This document shows, piece after piece, positions 46,414 to 59,689 of a DNA stretch of 64,000 bases. The notes beneath the pieces were generated by a model. That model did not search any database and was not told the DNA's origin. It saw only the letters and a program-made list of their open reading frames with translations. Where the stretch lies: assembly GCA_028023455.1 (NCBI GenBank), contig JAQFVV010000183.1, forward strand, positions 1,552,001-1,616,000, read 5' to 3'. Positions within the stretch are counted from its first letter, which is position 1. Every line of letters begins with the position of its first letter. A program made the translations under genes and the position numbers. Origin of the DNA: Epiperipatus broadwayi. Taxonomy: Eukaryota > Onychophora > Udeonychophora > Euonychophora > Peripatidae.

Positions 46414-48625
46414 TGTAATGAGCACAGACGTTCGTTATATTGCTTTTTTTTTTTATTTATTTATTAAACATGAAAGTAAATTAAAAAGTTCGCATTTAAA
46501 AATTTTCTTTAAGAATTAAAAATTGAAATTAAATATCATCTTAAACTCGTATATATTAAATCGCACAGATAAAAAAAAAAATATATATTAAAATAAAACT
46601 GTATTAAAAATAGAAAAGGTATTTTAAAAACAAAAACTTAAAAAGATTTAGAGATAAAAATATATCTTTGATTTGGAAAACAGGTTAATTAATCAGAAAT
46701 GGAAATGATAAATTTAATTAGTCAAATGTAAACCAGCCTTGGGCATTTAAATGTAAAAACATCGGTCAGATAGGAAAACAATAGAAACAAATAGCCAATG
46801 AAAGAAATCCATCGGGAAATCGGACCTCAGCGAAAGGATCATCGCATCGATGACATAATGCCAAGTCAATCCTTCGAATACGTATAAAAGGAAAATTTGG
46901 AAATTATTAATTAGTGATTGGAAATTGATAATTATGATGTGAGATATATGTGTTAGTGCGGAAGTGAAGGGATTGAAAAAGACGCACGATTCAATCCTTT
47001 CAGTTTTGCTAGGAAAGAAAGAGAAATGAACTATCGTTTTATACATTGAGGACTAGTTAAAGCAAAAATCTCCGGATGGATAAATAAATCGGCCTTCAGA
47101 ATATTAACCTCTTTAGGACGGCGTGGGAATTCACGTTCATGGCAAGCAACGGATAAAGTTGGACGTTTTAAAAATCGTAAGAACTTTATATTCACTTGAA
47201 ACAATAAGAACTCTAAATTTTAAAACTTTTTAGTAAATAATGCAATAGAATCCTATCTGACCAAACTAAATTCTTCATTAATAATGTTATTTGATGTATT
47301 TGTTAGTTATTTATTTAAAATCATTTCCATTTATATAACTTTGTTCTTTAAGGTTATTTATGATTTCTGTTTTCCGATAAATTAAAATATATCAATGTTA
47401 AACTTAAGTCGGGCGTGAATGGCTGTATAGATTTGTAGAGTTATATTAGGGGAGGGTAATCTTAGGTTATTTGTTTCGTTGTTAAATTGGGTCAATGGAT
47501 TGGATATATTGATGTAGTTAGTAGATGTAGTCGGAGATTCGCTACTGGCAGAATCGTTTATATATACGCCGCACTCACCCGTTTGCCTATGGAAGGAATT
47601 ATAAGATGGAGAACGCAGTTCCTTTCTATGGAGTTTTTTTTTATTGTTCTTCTCGTTAGATAGATGTCATATTCCTATCTGATGAGGGTCAATGCCCTCT
47701 CTTAATCTTTTTGGTGCTGTCGTATTCCGTATTACAATGAATACATCGATGTATCAGATGAATTGATGCCAGTTTGACTGCTATTTTAGCCTAAGGTTAA
47801 ATAGGGATAGAATATTTTATTTTCAAATGCAAATCTATGTAGTCTATTCATACTTGACCCTAAATAAAAATGCATTAAATTTAAGTTGTTTATAGATGCT
47901 TGCATGGATTGGTTATCAGTTAAGTATGTTTTGGGTTTTCATATTTGATCAAAATATATAGACATTCGATAAATAATGATACCTTACGGTGAGTATCTAA
48001 AATGTATTTATTCGGATGTCTTTTAAGTTATTGGTGACAATGCAAGTATCTTATGGTGAATACCACTGGGTTACGTATAAATTTCCCTCCGCAATTGTCA
48101 GTAATCAATAATTTTGTATTTTGATCGTTTATGTTTATTTTGAAATGTTTTTGACCGTGAAATCTATGTAACCGATCTGTATTCAACTATTATAAACAAG
48201 CTTTCATAAATTTATATGTGCAAACTTAATTAAAATGTAAAATTATAATATAATAGTAATTAAATGTAAATTAAAGTAAAGTTAAAAATAATGTTAAATG
48301 TTAAAATGTAAACTGATACTAAAACAATTTTAAATCTTATATATATATGTGAAATAAATAAATGTTTGTGTGTTAATTACTGGCAGTGGCTTATTTTATT
48401 TATTTTTTTAATCTTGAAATATAATTAGATAAGATATTATATTATTTAATCTCTGCTATTCCACTGAGCTAGTGACATGGGCTAACGACCGGAATCAAAA
48501 TAAAAAAAAAATTTTTTTTTCTTTACTTACGTATCTGCCTACTTTATAAATTTTTCTAGGTTCAAATGCCTAGATGGTGCCCTGTAGTACAGATTACGTT
48601 AAGTCACCTTATCCGGATCGTTACA
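46414..48625 (+). repeat. LTR 1
   Basis: Starts TGTAATGAGCACAGACG and ends GGATCGTTACA. A TATA box (46883-46889) sits in CGTATAAAAGG. Minus-strand reading frames in each LTR (for example 46747-47046) are not conserved between copies and are treated as chance. Confidence 0.85.
46883..46889 (+). promoter_or_regulatory. TATA box in LTR 1 (also 49837 and 52800)
   Basis: TATAAAA followed by GG, in the same place in all three LTRs. A Pol II start about 25-30 bp downstream would follow the LTR pattern. Confidence 0.55.
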
Positions 48626-48627
48626 AC

Positions 48628-48646
48628 TGGCCACCCAACTTGGGCC
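48628..48646 (+). promoter_or_regulatory. Candidate primer-binding site
   Basis: TGGCCACCCAACTTGGGCC begins two bases after the LTR end. It resembles a tRNA-Lys-type binding site (TGGCGCCCAACGTGGGGC) with substitutions and one length change. The same sequence is at 51590-51608 after LTR 2. No matching polypurine tract was found before the downstream LTRs. Confidence 0.5.
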
Positions 48647-49374
48647 GATCTATTAATAAAAACCACATATGCCCTGAGTAAATTTCTTTTTTCAAAATGA
48701 AATATTTTTATCTGTTACATAAAGTCGTATACTTTAAATCTTATAAAAGCACTGCCAGAAGAAATTGCGCATATATATTAAACACAAGAAAGTGAAAAAA
48801 ATTTTTAAAACCAATTTTTGTTAAAAAAAAAAAAAAAGTCAAAAGGTTGCAATAAATATGTTTTTTTTTTTTTTGTTGATATATATTATGCTTTGACGTG
48901 TATAGGCGCGCACAGCCACGTAAGTTTATGATCGAAATGTGGTACCTTACGATGAGTACTGTTGGGAATTTACTTCAGTGTAATCCTATTTAAGCATTTT
49001 AATCAGTCATAAATAGGTTGGTGGTATTTATAATTGTGCTGCAAATATACGTGTATAAATCCATTATCTTTCAAAATATATTTACTTCAATGCAACCTTC
49101 TTAAATAAATAATTTATAAAATAACTTGCTTGTCATGCCGTGTGTAAAAATAAAATGTATAAAATAAAATAGAACTCTTGTGGGGAGGGGTGTAAACATA
49201 AATGGTCCTTAGGTAAGCGATAGTAAATATTTTCTTTTTCTTTTTGTATATAGTCTTTTTGTAAAAATATTAACCGGATGTTTTGTAAATTTTGTTAATC
49301 GTGTACCGTAATTACTAACCCTAAGTAAAATATTTTTTTTTTGATCATTTTTTTTTAAAGCAACTTTACTGATA

Positions 49375-51587
49375 TGTAACAAGCACAGACGTTCGTTACA
49401 TTGTTTTTTTTTTTTATTTATTAAACATGAAAGTAAATTAAAAAGTTCGCATTTAAAAATTTTCTTTAAGAATTAAAAATTGAAATTAAATATCATCTTA
49501 AACTCGTATATATTAAATCGCACAGATAAAAAAAAAAATTATTAAAATAAAACTGTATTAAAAATAGAAAAGGTATTTTAAAAACAAAAACTTAAAAAGA
49601 TTTAGAGATAAAAATATATCTTTGATTTGGAAAACAGGTTAATTAATCAGAAATGGAAATGATAAATTTAATTAGTTAAATGTAAACCAGCCTTGGGCAT
49701 TTAAATGTAAAAACATCGGTCAGATAGGAAAACAATAGAAACAAATAGCCAATGAAAGAAATCCATCGGGAAATCGGACCTCAGCGAAAGGATCATCGCA
49801 TCGATGACATAATGCCAAGTCAATCCTTCGAATACGTATAAAAGGAAAATTTGGAAATTATTAATTAGTGAGTGATTATTGATTAATTACGATGTGAGAG
49901 ATATGTGTTAGTGTGGAAGTGAAGGGATTGAAAAAGACGCACGATTCAATCCCTTCAGTTTTGCTAGGAAAGAAAGAGAAATGAACTATCGTTTTATACA
50001 TTGAGGACTAGTTAAAGCAAAAATCTCCGGATGGATAAATAAATCGGCCTTCAGAATATTAACCTCTTTAGGACGGCGTGGGAATTCACGTTCATGGCAA
50101 GCAACGGATAAAGTTGGACGTTTTAAAAATCGTAAGAACTTTATATTCACTTGAAACAATAAGAACTCTAAATTTTAAAACTTTTTAGTAAATAATGCAA
50201 TAGAATCCTATCTGACCAAACTAAATTCTTCATTAATAATGTTATTTGATGTATTTGTTAGTTATTTATTTAAAATCATTTCCATTTATTTAACTTTGTT
50301 CTTTAAGGTTATTTATGATTTCTGTTTTCCGATAAATTAAAATATATCAATGTTAAACTTAAGTCGGGCGTGAATGGCTGTATAGATTTGTAGAGTTATA
50401 TTAGGGGAGGGTAATCTTAGGTTATTTGTTTCGTTGTTAAATTGGGTCAATGGATTGGATATATTGATGTAGTTAGTAGATGTAGTCGGAGATTCGCTAC
50501 TGGCAGAATCGTTTATATATACGCCACACTCACCCGTTTGCCTATGGAAGGAATTATAAGATGGAGAACGCAGTTCCTTTCTATGGAGTTTTTTTTTTAT
50601 TGTTCTTCTCGTTAGATAGATGTCATATTCCTATCTGATGAGGGTCAATGCCCTCTCTTAATCTTTTTGGTGCTGTCGTATTCCGTATTACATTGAATAC
50701 ATCGATGTATCAGATGAATTGATGCCAGTTTGACTGCGAATTTTAGCCTAAGGTTAAATAGGGATAGAATATTTTATTTTCAAATGCAAATCTATGTAGT
50801 CTATTCATACTTGACCCTAAATAAAAATGCATTAAATTTAAGTTGTTTATAGACGCTTGCATGGATTGGTTATCGGTTAAGTATGTTTTGGGTTTTCATA
50901 TTTGATCAAAATATATAGACATTCGATAAATAATGATACCTTACGGTGAGTATCTAAAATGTATTTATTCGGATGTCTTTTAAGTTATTGGTGACAATGC
51001 AAGTATCTTATGGTGAATACTATTGGGATCTTATAAATTTCCCTCCGCAATTGTCAGTAATCAATAATTTTGTATTTTGATCGTTTATGTTTATTTTGAA
51101 ATGTTTTTGACCGTGAAATCTATGTAACCGATCTATATTCAACATTATAAACAAGCTTTCATAAATTTATATGTGCGAACTTAATTAAAATGTAAAATTA
51201 TAATATAATAGTAATTAAATGTAAATTAAAGGTAAAGTTAAAAATAATGTTAAATGTTAAAATGTAAAACTGATACTAAAATAATTTTAAATCTTATATA
51301 TATATATGCATAAATAAATGTTTGTATGTTAATTACTGGCAGTGGCTTATTTTATTTATTTTTTTAATCTTGAAATATAATTAGATAAGATATTATATTA
51401 TTTAATCTCTGCTATTCCACTGAGCTAGTGACATGGGCTAACGACCGGAATCAAAATTAAAAAAAAAAAAAAAATTTTTTTTTTTGACTTACGTATCTGC
51501 CTACTTTATAAATTTTTCTAGGTTCAAATGCCTAGATGGCGCCCTGTAGTGCAGATTACGTTAAGTCACATTCTCCGGATCGTTACA
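49375..51587 (+). repeat. LTR 2
   Basis: Same limits as LTR 1 (TGTAAC...GTTACA), 2213 bp. It differs by scattered substitutions and short indels, for example in the A/T runs near 49538 and 51460-51485. Confidence 0.85.
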
Positions 51588-52334
51588 ACTGGCCACCCAA
51601 CTTGGGCCGATCTATTAATAAAAACCACATATACCCTGAGTAAATTTCTTTTTCAAAATGAAATATTTTTATCTGTTTACATAAAGTCGTATACTTTAAA
51701 TCTTATAAAAGCACTGCCAGAAGAAATTGCGCATATATATTAAACACAAGAAAGTGAAAAAAATTTTTTAAAACTAATTTTTGTAAAAAAAAAAAAAAGT
51801 CAAAAGGTTGCAATAAATATGTTTTTTTTTTTGTTGATATATATTATGCTTTAACGTGTATAGGCGCGCACAGCCACATAAGTTTATGATCGAAATGTGG
51901 TACCTTACAATGAGTACCGTTGGGAATTTACTTCAGTGTAATCCTATTTAAGCATTTTAATCAGTCATAAATAAGTTGGTGGTATTTATAATTGTGCTGC
52001 AAATATACACGTATAAATCCATTATCTTTCAAAATATATTTACTTCAATGCAACCTTCTTAAATAAATAATTTATAAAATAACTTGCTTGTCATGCCGTG
52101 TGTAAAAATAAAATGTATAAAATAAAATAGAACTCTTGTGGGGAGGGGTGTAAACGTAAATGGTCCTTAGGTAGGCGATAGTAAACATTTTCTTTTTCTT
52201 TTTGTATATAGTCTTTTTGTAAAATTATTAACCGGATGTTTTGTAAATGTCTTTGTCAATCGTGTACCGTAATTACTAACCCTAAGTAAAATTTTTTTTT
52301 TTTGATCATTTTTTTTTAAGTAACTTTACTGATA

Positions 52335-54545
52335 TGTAACGAGCACAGACGTTCGTTACATTGTTTTTTTCTTTATTTATTTATTAAACATGAAAGTAAA
52401 TTAAAAAGTTCGTGTTTAAAAATTTTCTTTAAGAATTAAAAATTGAAATTAAATATCATCTTAAACTCGTATATATTAAATCGCACAGATAAAAAAAAAA
52501 AAAATATTAAAATAAAACTGTATTAAAAATAGAAAAGGTATTTTAAAAACAAAAACTTAAAAAGATTTAGAGATAAAAATATATCTTTGATTTGGAAAAC
52601 AGGTTAATTAATCAGAAATGGAAATGATTGTTAATTAGTTAAATGTAAACCAGCCTTGGGCATTTAAATGTAAAAACATCGGTCAGATAGGAAAACAATA
52701 GAAACAAATAGCCAATGAAAGAAATCCATCGGGAAATCGGACCTCAGCGAAAGGATCATCACATCGATGACATAATGCCAAGTCAATCCTTCAAATACGT
52801 ATAAAAGGAAAATTTGGAAATTATTAATTAGTGATTGATTATTTACGATGTGAGAGATATGTGTTAGTGCGGAAGTGAAGGAGAAGTGATTGAAAAGACG
52901 CACGATTCAATCCCTTCAGTTTTGCTAGGAAAGAAAGAGAAATGAACTATCGTTTTATACATTGAGGACTAGTTAAAGCAAAAATCTCCGGATGGATAAA
53001 TAAATCGGCCTTCAGAATATTAACCTCTTTAGGACGGCGTGGGAATTCACGTTCATGGCAAGCAACGGATAAAGTTGGACGTTTTAAAAATCGTAAGAAC
53101 TTTATATTCACTTGAAACAATAAGAACTCTAAATTTTAAAACTTTTTAGTAAATAATGCAATAGAATCCTATCTGACCAAACTAAATTCTTCATTAATAA
53201 TGTTATTTGATGTATTTGTTAGTTATTTATTTAAAATCATTTCCATTTATATAACTTTGTTCTTTAAGGTTATTTATGATTTCTGTTTTCCGATAAATTA
53301 AAATATATCAATGTTAAACTTAAGTCGGGCGTGAATGGCTGTATAGATTTGTAGAGTTATATTAGGGGAGGGTAATCTTAGGTTATTTGTTTCATTGTTA
53401 AATTGGGTCAATGGATTGGATATATTGATGTAGTTAGTAGATGTAGTCGGAGATTCGCTACTGGCAGAATCGTTTATATATACGCCGCACTCACCCGTTT
53501 GCCTATGGAAGGAATTATAAGATGGAGAACGCAGTTCCTTTCTATGGAGTTTTTTTTTATTGTTCTTCTCGTTAGATAGATGTCATATTCCTATCTGATG
53601 AGGGTCAATGCCCTCTCTTAATCTTTTTGGTGCTGTCGTATTCCATATTACATTGAATACATCGATGTATCAGATGAATTGATGCCAGTTTGACTGCGAA
53701 TTTTAGCCTAAGGTTAAATAGGGATAGAATATTTTATTTTCAAATGCAAATCTATGTAGTCTATTCATACTTGACCCTAAATAAAAATGCATTAAATTTA
53801 AGTTGTTTATAGACGCTTGCATGGATTGGTTATCGGTTAAGTATGTTTTGGGTTTTCATATTTGATCAAAATATATAGACATTCGATAAATAATGATACC
53901 TTACGGTGAGTATCTAAAATGTATTTATTCGGATGTCTTTTAAGTTATTGGTGACAATGCAAGTATCTTATGGTGAATACTATTGGGTTACGTATAAATT
54001 TCCCTCCGCAATTGTCAGTAATCAATAATTTTGTATTTTGATCGTTTATGTTTATTTTGAAATGTTTTTGACCGTGAAATCTATGTAACCGATCTATATT
54101 CAACATTATAAACAAGCTTTCATAAATTTATATGTGCGAACTTAATTAAAATGTAAAATTATAATATAATAGTAATTAAATGTAAATTAAAGTAAAGTTA
54201 AAAATAATGTTAAATGTTAAAATGTAAACTGATACTAAAACAATTTTAAATCTTATATATATATGTGCATAAATAAATGTTTGTATGTTAATTACTGGCA
54301 GTGGCTTATTTTATTTATTTTTTTAATATTGAAATATAATTAGATAAGATATTATATTATTTAATCTCTGCTATTCCACTGAGCTAGTGACATGGGCTAA
54401 CGACCGGAATCAAAATAAAAAAAAAATTTTTTTTTTTTTTTTTTACTTACGTATCTGCCTACTTTATAAATTTTTCTAGGTTCAAATGCCTAGATGGCGC
54501 CCTGTAGTGCAGATTACGTTAAGTCACCTTCTCCGGATCGTTACA
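52335..54545 (+). repeat. LTR 3
   Basis: TGTAAC...GTTACA, 2211 bp. The element stops here and TA microsatellite follows. A 6-base insertion near 52880 (GAGAAG) is one of the few changes. Confidence 0.85.
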
Positions 54546-56942
54546 ATATATATATATAATTAACTAAGAATGAATTGGATTGAAATAGGAACGAGAAATA
54601 ACATGAAAACAGAATACATTTAATATATATTTATTAAACAAATAAAACATAAATTAATGTGAGAAAAACACACAGGGTTTTATAACATGAGGATTTAGAA
54701 TGTCTCCTCATTAAATCTTTCATTATTAGTATTGACATTTTATAGAACTCACTAAACTGTGCCTATCTTAGCTTATGCCAATTCCTATTGAAAGTGGTAA
54801 CTATTATTATAAAAATGCTGTACTAGTCTTAGGCAAAATATTTATGGTAACATTAATAAATTAGTAAATTAAAAAACAAAAACAAAAAATATAAATATAA
54901 AAAATATAAAAACAAAAGATATAAATTTCAGTTTAATACTGAATAATTAAGTTATAAGACTCAGAATTGGTTGCACAAGGTGACCGACCACTATAGCCCC
55001 AGAAAGTTATGATAATGGAGTGCCCTGTGGATAGATTAGAGTCAAGGATTTTCATGACCAACACCGGTACCCTGGACTGCACATTTTGCTGCTAAAAGAT
55101 TGGGGTTGGCTAACACTACTGTCTAGAATTATGTGTCAGGTCTTATTTATGTGCATCCCGAAAGAAGATAAGATGGGGTGGACTTGCCTGTGGCCCCATC
55201 ATAATGAGATAGACAGAAAAATGTGAAATATGAAAGATAGTTTAAGATATCTAATCTGCCAAGTGAAGGTATGACTTAATTATTTTAAAATACGGGGGGG
55301 GGGGGTAGCCTGGCCAATATTACAATTAGGAGCCAGTTCTGATAATGTTATTTAATCAAGTGATATTAGGGAGATAACGAAATACAATAAAACTCTTGTT
55401 TATAGGCTCTGCTTGGTACATAGAAATTATTGTATGAGAGGGAGAAAGTATATTTGATAGTTTGGCAAAATATTTACTGCATATACTTTCATATTACTAA
55501 AGCTAGTACATTACTCTATTTGTAAATCTCAATAAGATGGAATGTTAATAGTAGCCCCAATACATTTAGAATTAAATAACAATTATAGGAATTCAAACCA
55601 GCGAGCATGGTGAATGTCATTAAGAAGATAGTTATGGGAAGAGATTTGCAATTATCTCTTCATATATTTATTATGTTTAAATGCTTGCTGCTTTGAAACA
55701 TTGGCATATAAATAACACAAAAATAACAGTAAAGAAATATTATAGGCACAACCACAGTGATAGACAAAGAAATTAGCATAGGTTACATTTAGTTTAATGA
55801 ATATATTTATAAAGAGATAGGCAAGTGATACAAATGATATAATATTTACTTTAATGAGAATTTATAATGAAACATTTATAGGATTTGGAAATTACATTAG
55901 ATTATAAGTTGCTAGTGTTAAACTTTTAAGTAGAAATTTTGGATTTAGAAATAGTTCATTAACATAGAGCTCTGTGGTTGTGGATTGGCTTACCGATTAG
56001 TTGCTGGCTAGATAGGCAGGTGTTGGTTTTCAGGTATCGTGGTCTTCTTGAGTGGCTGTTGCTGGATGGTTTCTTGTGGCAGCTCTGGTGTTTGAAGCAT
56101 AGACTTTCAGCAGCACATCATTCTTCCATCGATTTTAGAAGTAGTAGTCACCTTTCCCCAAACAGATCTTTCAAAGATCAATCTGACTTTGATTAGGTAT
56201 AGCGACACTCTTCCAAAATTAATGACTCCGTAACTCAAGCTTAAAAAATACCCTATTTATATTTTTCTTACAAAGCCCTTAACTAGAAAAGAATTTATTT
56301 TGCCTGGAAACCCATTAACTCTAAAATATAACAGTAAATTATAAGATTTTCCGTTTTGATCAAAATACTTTTGTTTAGGCTTCCAGGGCACCTCAAATCT
56401 TCCCCTAGGTGTGAAATAGTGATACTTCAGCAATTTTAATGAGTACTTTTTGCTGCAAACAAATTTGCATATAGCAATTATCAACTTTTAAACTTTGATT
56501 TGACCACAAATGCGGTGGACTTAATGCAAATCCGTTTACATAACTTTTTATTTTTAACTAGTTTAACTAAAAGCTTTTTACTCTTTTACAAAATTAAATA
56601 ACGCCACTCTATATATATATAAGGTGAATCATACATCCAATATACGAATTTATATTTAATAAAATGGTAAATTGACATTTCTACTATTTAAAATTACACC
56701 ATAGATCATTTCTTTACAAAATATAAAATTTAAACCATTTTATTCGCTGTATCATTTACTAGCCTATGTATGTACAGCATTTATTCATATGTACATATAT
56801 AATGCCGTGCACCCAGCTGTAATAGTATGGTTTATATGTTTATTTTATTAAAATGAATATTTTAATTAGGGTTTGAATCCGGCACAGATAGGTTTGATAG
56901 TTAAACTAAAACATGCAATGAGAAGGGCTTGAACCTGACTGT
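54546..56942. other. Mixed AT-rich DNA, nothing firmly recognised
   Basis: Less AT-rich patches at 54970-55200 and 55970-56230, plus a G-run at 55295-55306, suggest another decayed element. No terminal repeats or protein motifs were found. The small reading frame at 55978-56196 matches nothing I know. Confidence 0.4.
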
Positions 56943-57075
56943 TGCATCATCATCATTCTCAATCATCATCAATCTTCTGTAGGATGAATGTCTCTCCATG
57001 TTTAATCCATCTCTTCCCCACATCAATCCAGCACACTTCCTTATTTCATCCATCTATCTATTTGAATATGACTAT
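56943..57075 (-). mobile_element. RTE LINE 3' tail fragment
   Basis: CATCATCATTCTCAATCATC, GAATGTCTCTCCATGTTTAA and CATCCATCTATCTATTTGA correspond to the 3' end of the LINE at 11.7 kb (ATCATCATCATCAACC, GAAGGTCTCTCCATGTTGAA). 5'-truncated. Confidence 0.65.
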
Positions 57076-58528
57076 AGTTTTTTTCATGCTTATGGTTCAT
57101 GAAACATTCAGTCTTTCTAAAATTAATTTTAGGTTTATTATTTAAATAAAACATTTATTATTGACTCTTTCTCATATATATGTGCACCACATCTGTATGT
57201 ATCTCTTACTAAATCATAATTGTCAGATATATATTTAAATACAAATAAATCATTTTTATGCTCCTGGTTATTGTATTTTTTCTTCTATATACTAATATAA
57301 ACAATATTTTATATTTAGAAAATAACAAACTAATTACAATATTTTGCTAAATATTAATATGATTACTGTACTAAATTCCTCTCATATTGGACTGTCTTGT
57401 TTCATTAAATTTCTGAATTGTTTAAATATAATTTAGCCTCCAGATGTTGATAAATTTTTATATTAAATATTCCCTCTTCTTTCTCTCTAGGAGATCGATC
57501 GTTTCAACCATAACAAAGAATTCCAACAATAAAATATTTGTAATTTCTTCTTAGGATCTTTTAAATAGTTCAAAGTTTAACGGAGAATTTAATAAACTAT
57601 TTTTATTGAAGATAATATATAAATTTATTTACTCGTTATAAATTTAAATTTTTGAGATAATTTGATTGTGCATATAAATAAATTAATAGTGTAGTTGCTA
57701 AGATATATGTAAATTGGTTGTTAAAATATTATATCTCTGGTCTCTTTCACTTTAGATTAATCTTTAACTTTCTGGCAATAACACTAGAATGACATCATTT
57801 TATTTCGTGCATGATTCATTCCTAATGCAGTTATTAACCTATTCAAAGTTTTACCTTATATTAAAGTTTATTGTGTCATAAAACTTTTATGAAGAATAAA
57901 TACCAAACGTAGTCAATAAATCTTCATGTAATAAAGTTATGAAAATGAAATTAAACATTAAGATTGAATAAGTGAATAAAATCTCTCTTGACGCACTCGC
58001 ATTTGTATAATATATAAAAAACAATATATCTGTCTCATATAATCACAATTTAGGTTTAAATTCCAATTAATATCATTGCCAATTCAACTGCTTTTTATTA
58101 TTGATCCCTATATTGTATCTAGCTAGTTAGAACATAAAAAAATTCTCCCTCCATATTTACTGGAAGATGTAGATGTAATATTGAACACCCGACACCAGTA
58201 GAAACTTAACAACAAAAATTCATTAACTATATATGCAAAACTAATTTATATAACTTCAGTATAACAACTAGCTTGCTTGCTGGTTGTTTAAAATTCAAAT
58301 GGAAAAGCAATAACAAATTAGAAAAGCTTGCATTCTCTAAACTATTACATCTTTCTGTATTCTGTACGCACACACATGGTTAATTCTGCACTTTTTATTG
58401 CTCTTATAATTAATTTTAATTTGCATAATTTACCTGATCTGCTTGATTAGTGACAGTATACATAATTTACTTATTAGACCACTAAACATCACATGATCAC
58501 CATCTCTTATGATAGCACATAACTGTTA
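57076..58528. other. AT-rich DNA, nothing recognised
   Basis: No feature recognised. Confidence 0.5.
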
Positions 58529-58698
58529 TTAAATAGGCAAAACTCTCCATACAGAAGGCCACAAGCCAGAAATTAGTCTGGGGATATTGGATGAGTAGGC
58601 ACTAGATGGGGATTTTATACACAAGCCTTCTGGCATCCATTGATTACTCTGGTTGGCACAGGGTGGCACTATTGTATGGAGAGTTTTGCCTATTTAAA
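58529..58698 (+). mobile_element. Small TIR element (MITE-like), copy 3, best preserved
   Basis: TTAAATAGGCAAAACTCTCC at left is matched by its complement at right (GGAGAGTTTTGCCTATTTAA), a ~26-bp TIR. The interior has AGTCTGGGGATATTGGATGA and CATCCATTGATTACTCTGG, shared with 361-507 and 7111-7233. Non-coding. Confidence 0.75.
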
Positions 58699-58804
58699 TT
58701 ACTTATTAGCATACTTCTGTAAAACCAGCATATATGTATTACTAATTTTCTAGAGTATAAATTCATTCAGGGTTTTTTATTTATTTCCTGACTGACTACT
58801 ATAT

Positions 58805-59045
58805 AATCATCATTATTTTCAATCATTATCAATACACTTCAGCATGAAGGTCTTTCAAATTTCAATCCATCTTCTCCCATCTCTAGCCTCTTTTTCCACA
58901 CCACCCATCACACTTCATTATTTCATCCATCTATCTCAGGTGTGGTCATTTTCTTTGTCTTTTATAATATATTGGAATCCATTTTAACATTTCAACTGTC
59001 TATCTATTATCATCTTTTTTAGCAATATGCCCAGGTCAACTTCGC
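58805..59045 (-). mobile_element. RTE LINE 3' fragment
   Basis: Longer tail copy: ATCATTATCAATACACTTCA, CATCCATCTATCTCAGGTGT and AGCAATATGCCCAGGTCAAC match the LINE's C-terminal and 3' part at about 11725-11965. It stops where the parent would continue into RT, as expected for 5' truncation. Confidence 0.72.
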
Positions 59046-59689
59046 AAACATAAAGATTTTATTTTATAATAATTTCCAAACATATATATATACACACACA
59101 CTTTTTAATAAAATATTGCATATACAATGAGAGTTTAAATGCTATCTAGATAAAACTTGAAATTTTTTTGGCTTCAATCAAGCTATGGCTGTTTTATGTA
59201 ACTGATTCTGGGTCAAATTAATTAACAATCTATTATTACTCAGTATGTGTATATCTATATATTGCAGTTATAATAAGACAAAAATGAAAACAACTCAAAC
59301 TCCAAATATCTAATAATTGATAAGTTTTATCAGTAATTCTTTCTCTTTCACTATTTTTCTATGAAGAGAAGTGGCGAATATTTAGCCCTTCAATGGGCCA
59401 TAAAAGCGGTTTACCTTCTATCTTTATCTATATTAGCAATGACACAGAAAATTCTTCACAATATAAAATGTTGATTAATTAGTTCAAGACTTTGCTGACT
59501 TTTTTCAATAAGGTTAACATATTCATATTAAACAATTTCAACATTTAAAAATTTCATTGCCATAAATTAGATTTCTGTAGCTGAAAGATATTTACTATAT
59601 AATAAAGTTAATAATGTTACTAAGTTGATGTATATATTTGAATAGCAAATGACAGTTTAACCCTCTCACAATGGAGGATTAAATTATTC
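59046..59689. other. AT-rich DNA, nothing recognised
   Basis: Short TA/CA runs near 59083-59100. No other signal. Confidence 0.5.

Larger units (their letters stand above)
46414..54545 (+). mobile_element. Non-autonomous LTR retrotransposon, three LTRs in tandem
   Basis: Structure LTR (46414-48625), internal (48626-49374), LTR (49375-51587), internal (51588-52334), LTR (52335-54545). LTRs are 2211-2213 bp and begin TGTAAYGAGCACAGACG and end CCGGATCGTTACA. The internals are ~750 bp and encode nothing. LTRs longer than the internal region and no gag/pol mark a non-autonomous element that would need proteins in trans. The flanks are TA microsatellite, so the ATAT on both sides may be a 4-bp target duplication or chance. 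Copies differ by few substitutions, so the array is recent. Confidence 0.88.

Noticed and set aside
46747-47046. 99-codon minus-strand frame in LTR 1, related frame at 52664-52903
   Set aside because: Interrupted in LTR 2 and shifted in LTR 3, with no protein motif.
51528-51743. 71-codon plus-strand frame across the LTR/internal junction
   Set aside because: Closed in the equivalent position after LTR 1, so not conserved.
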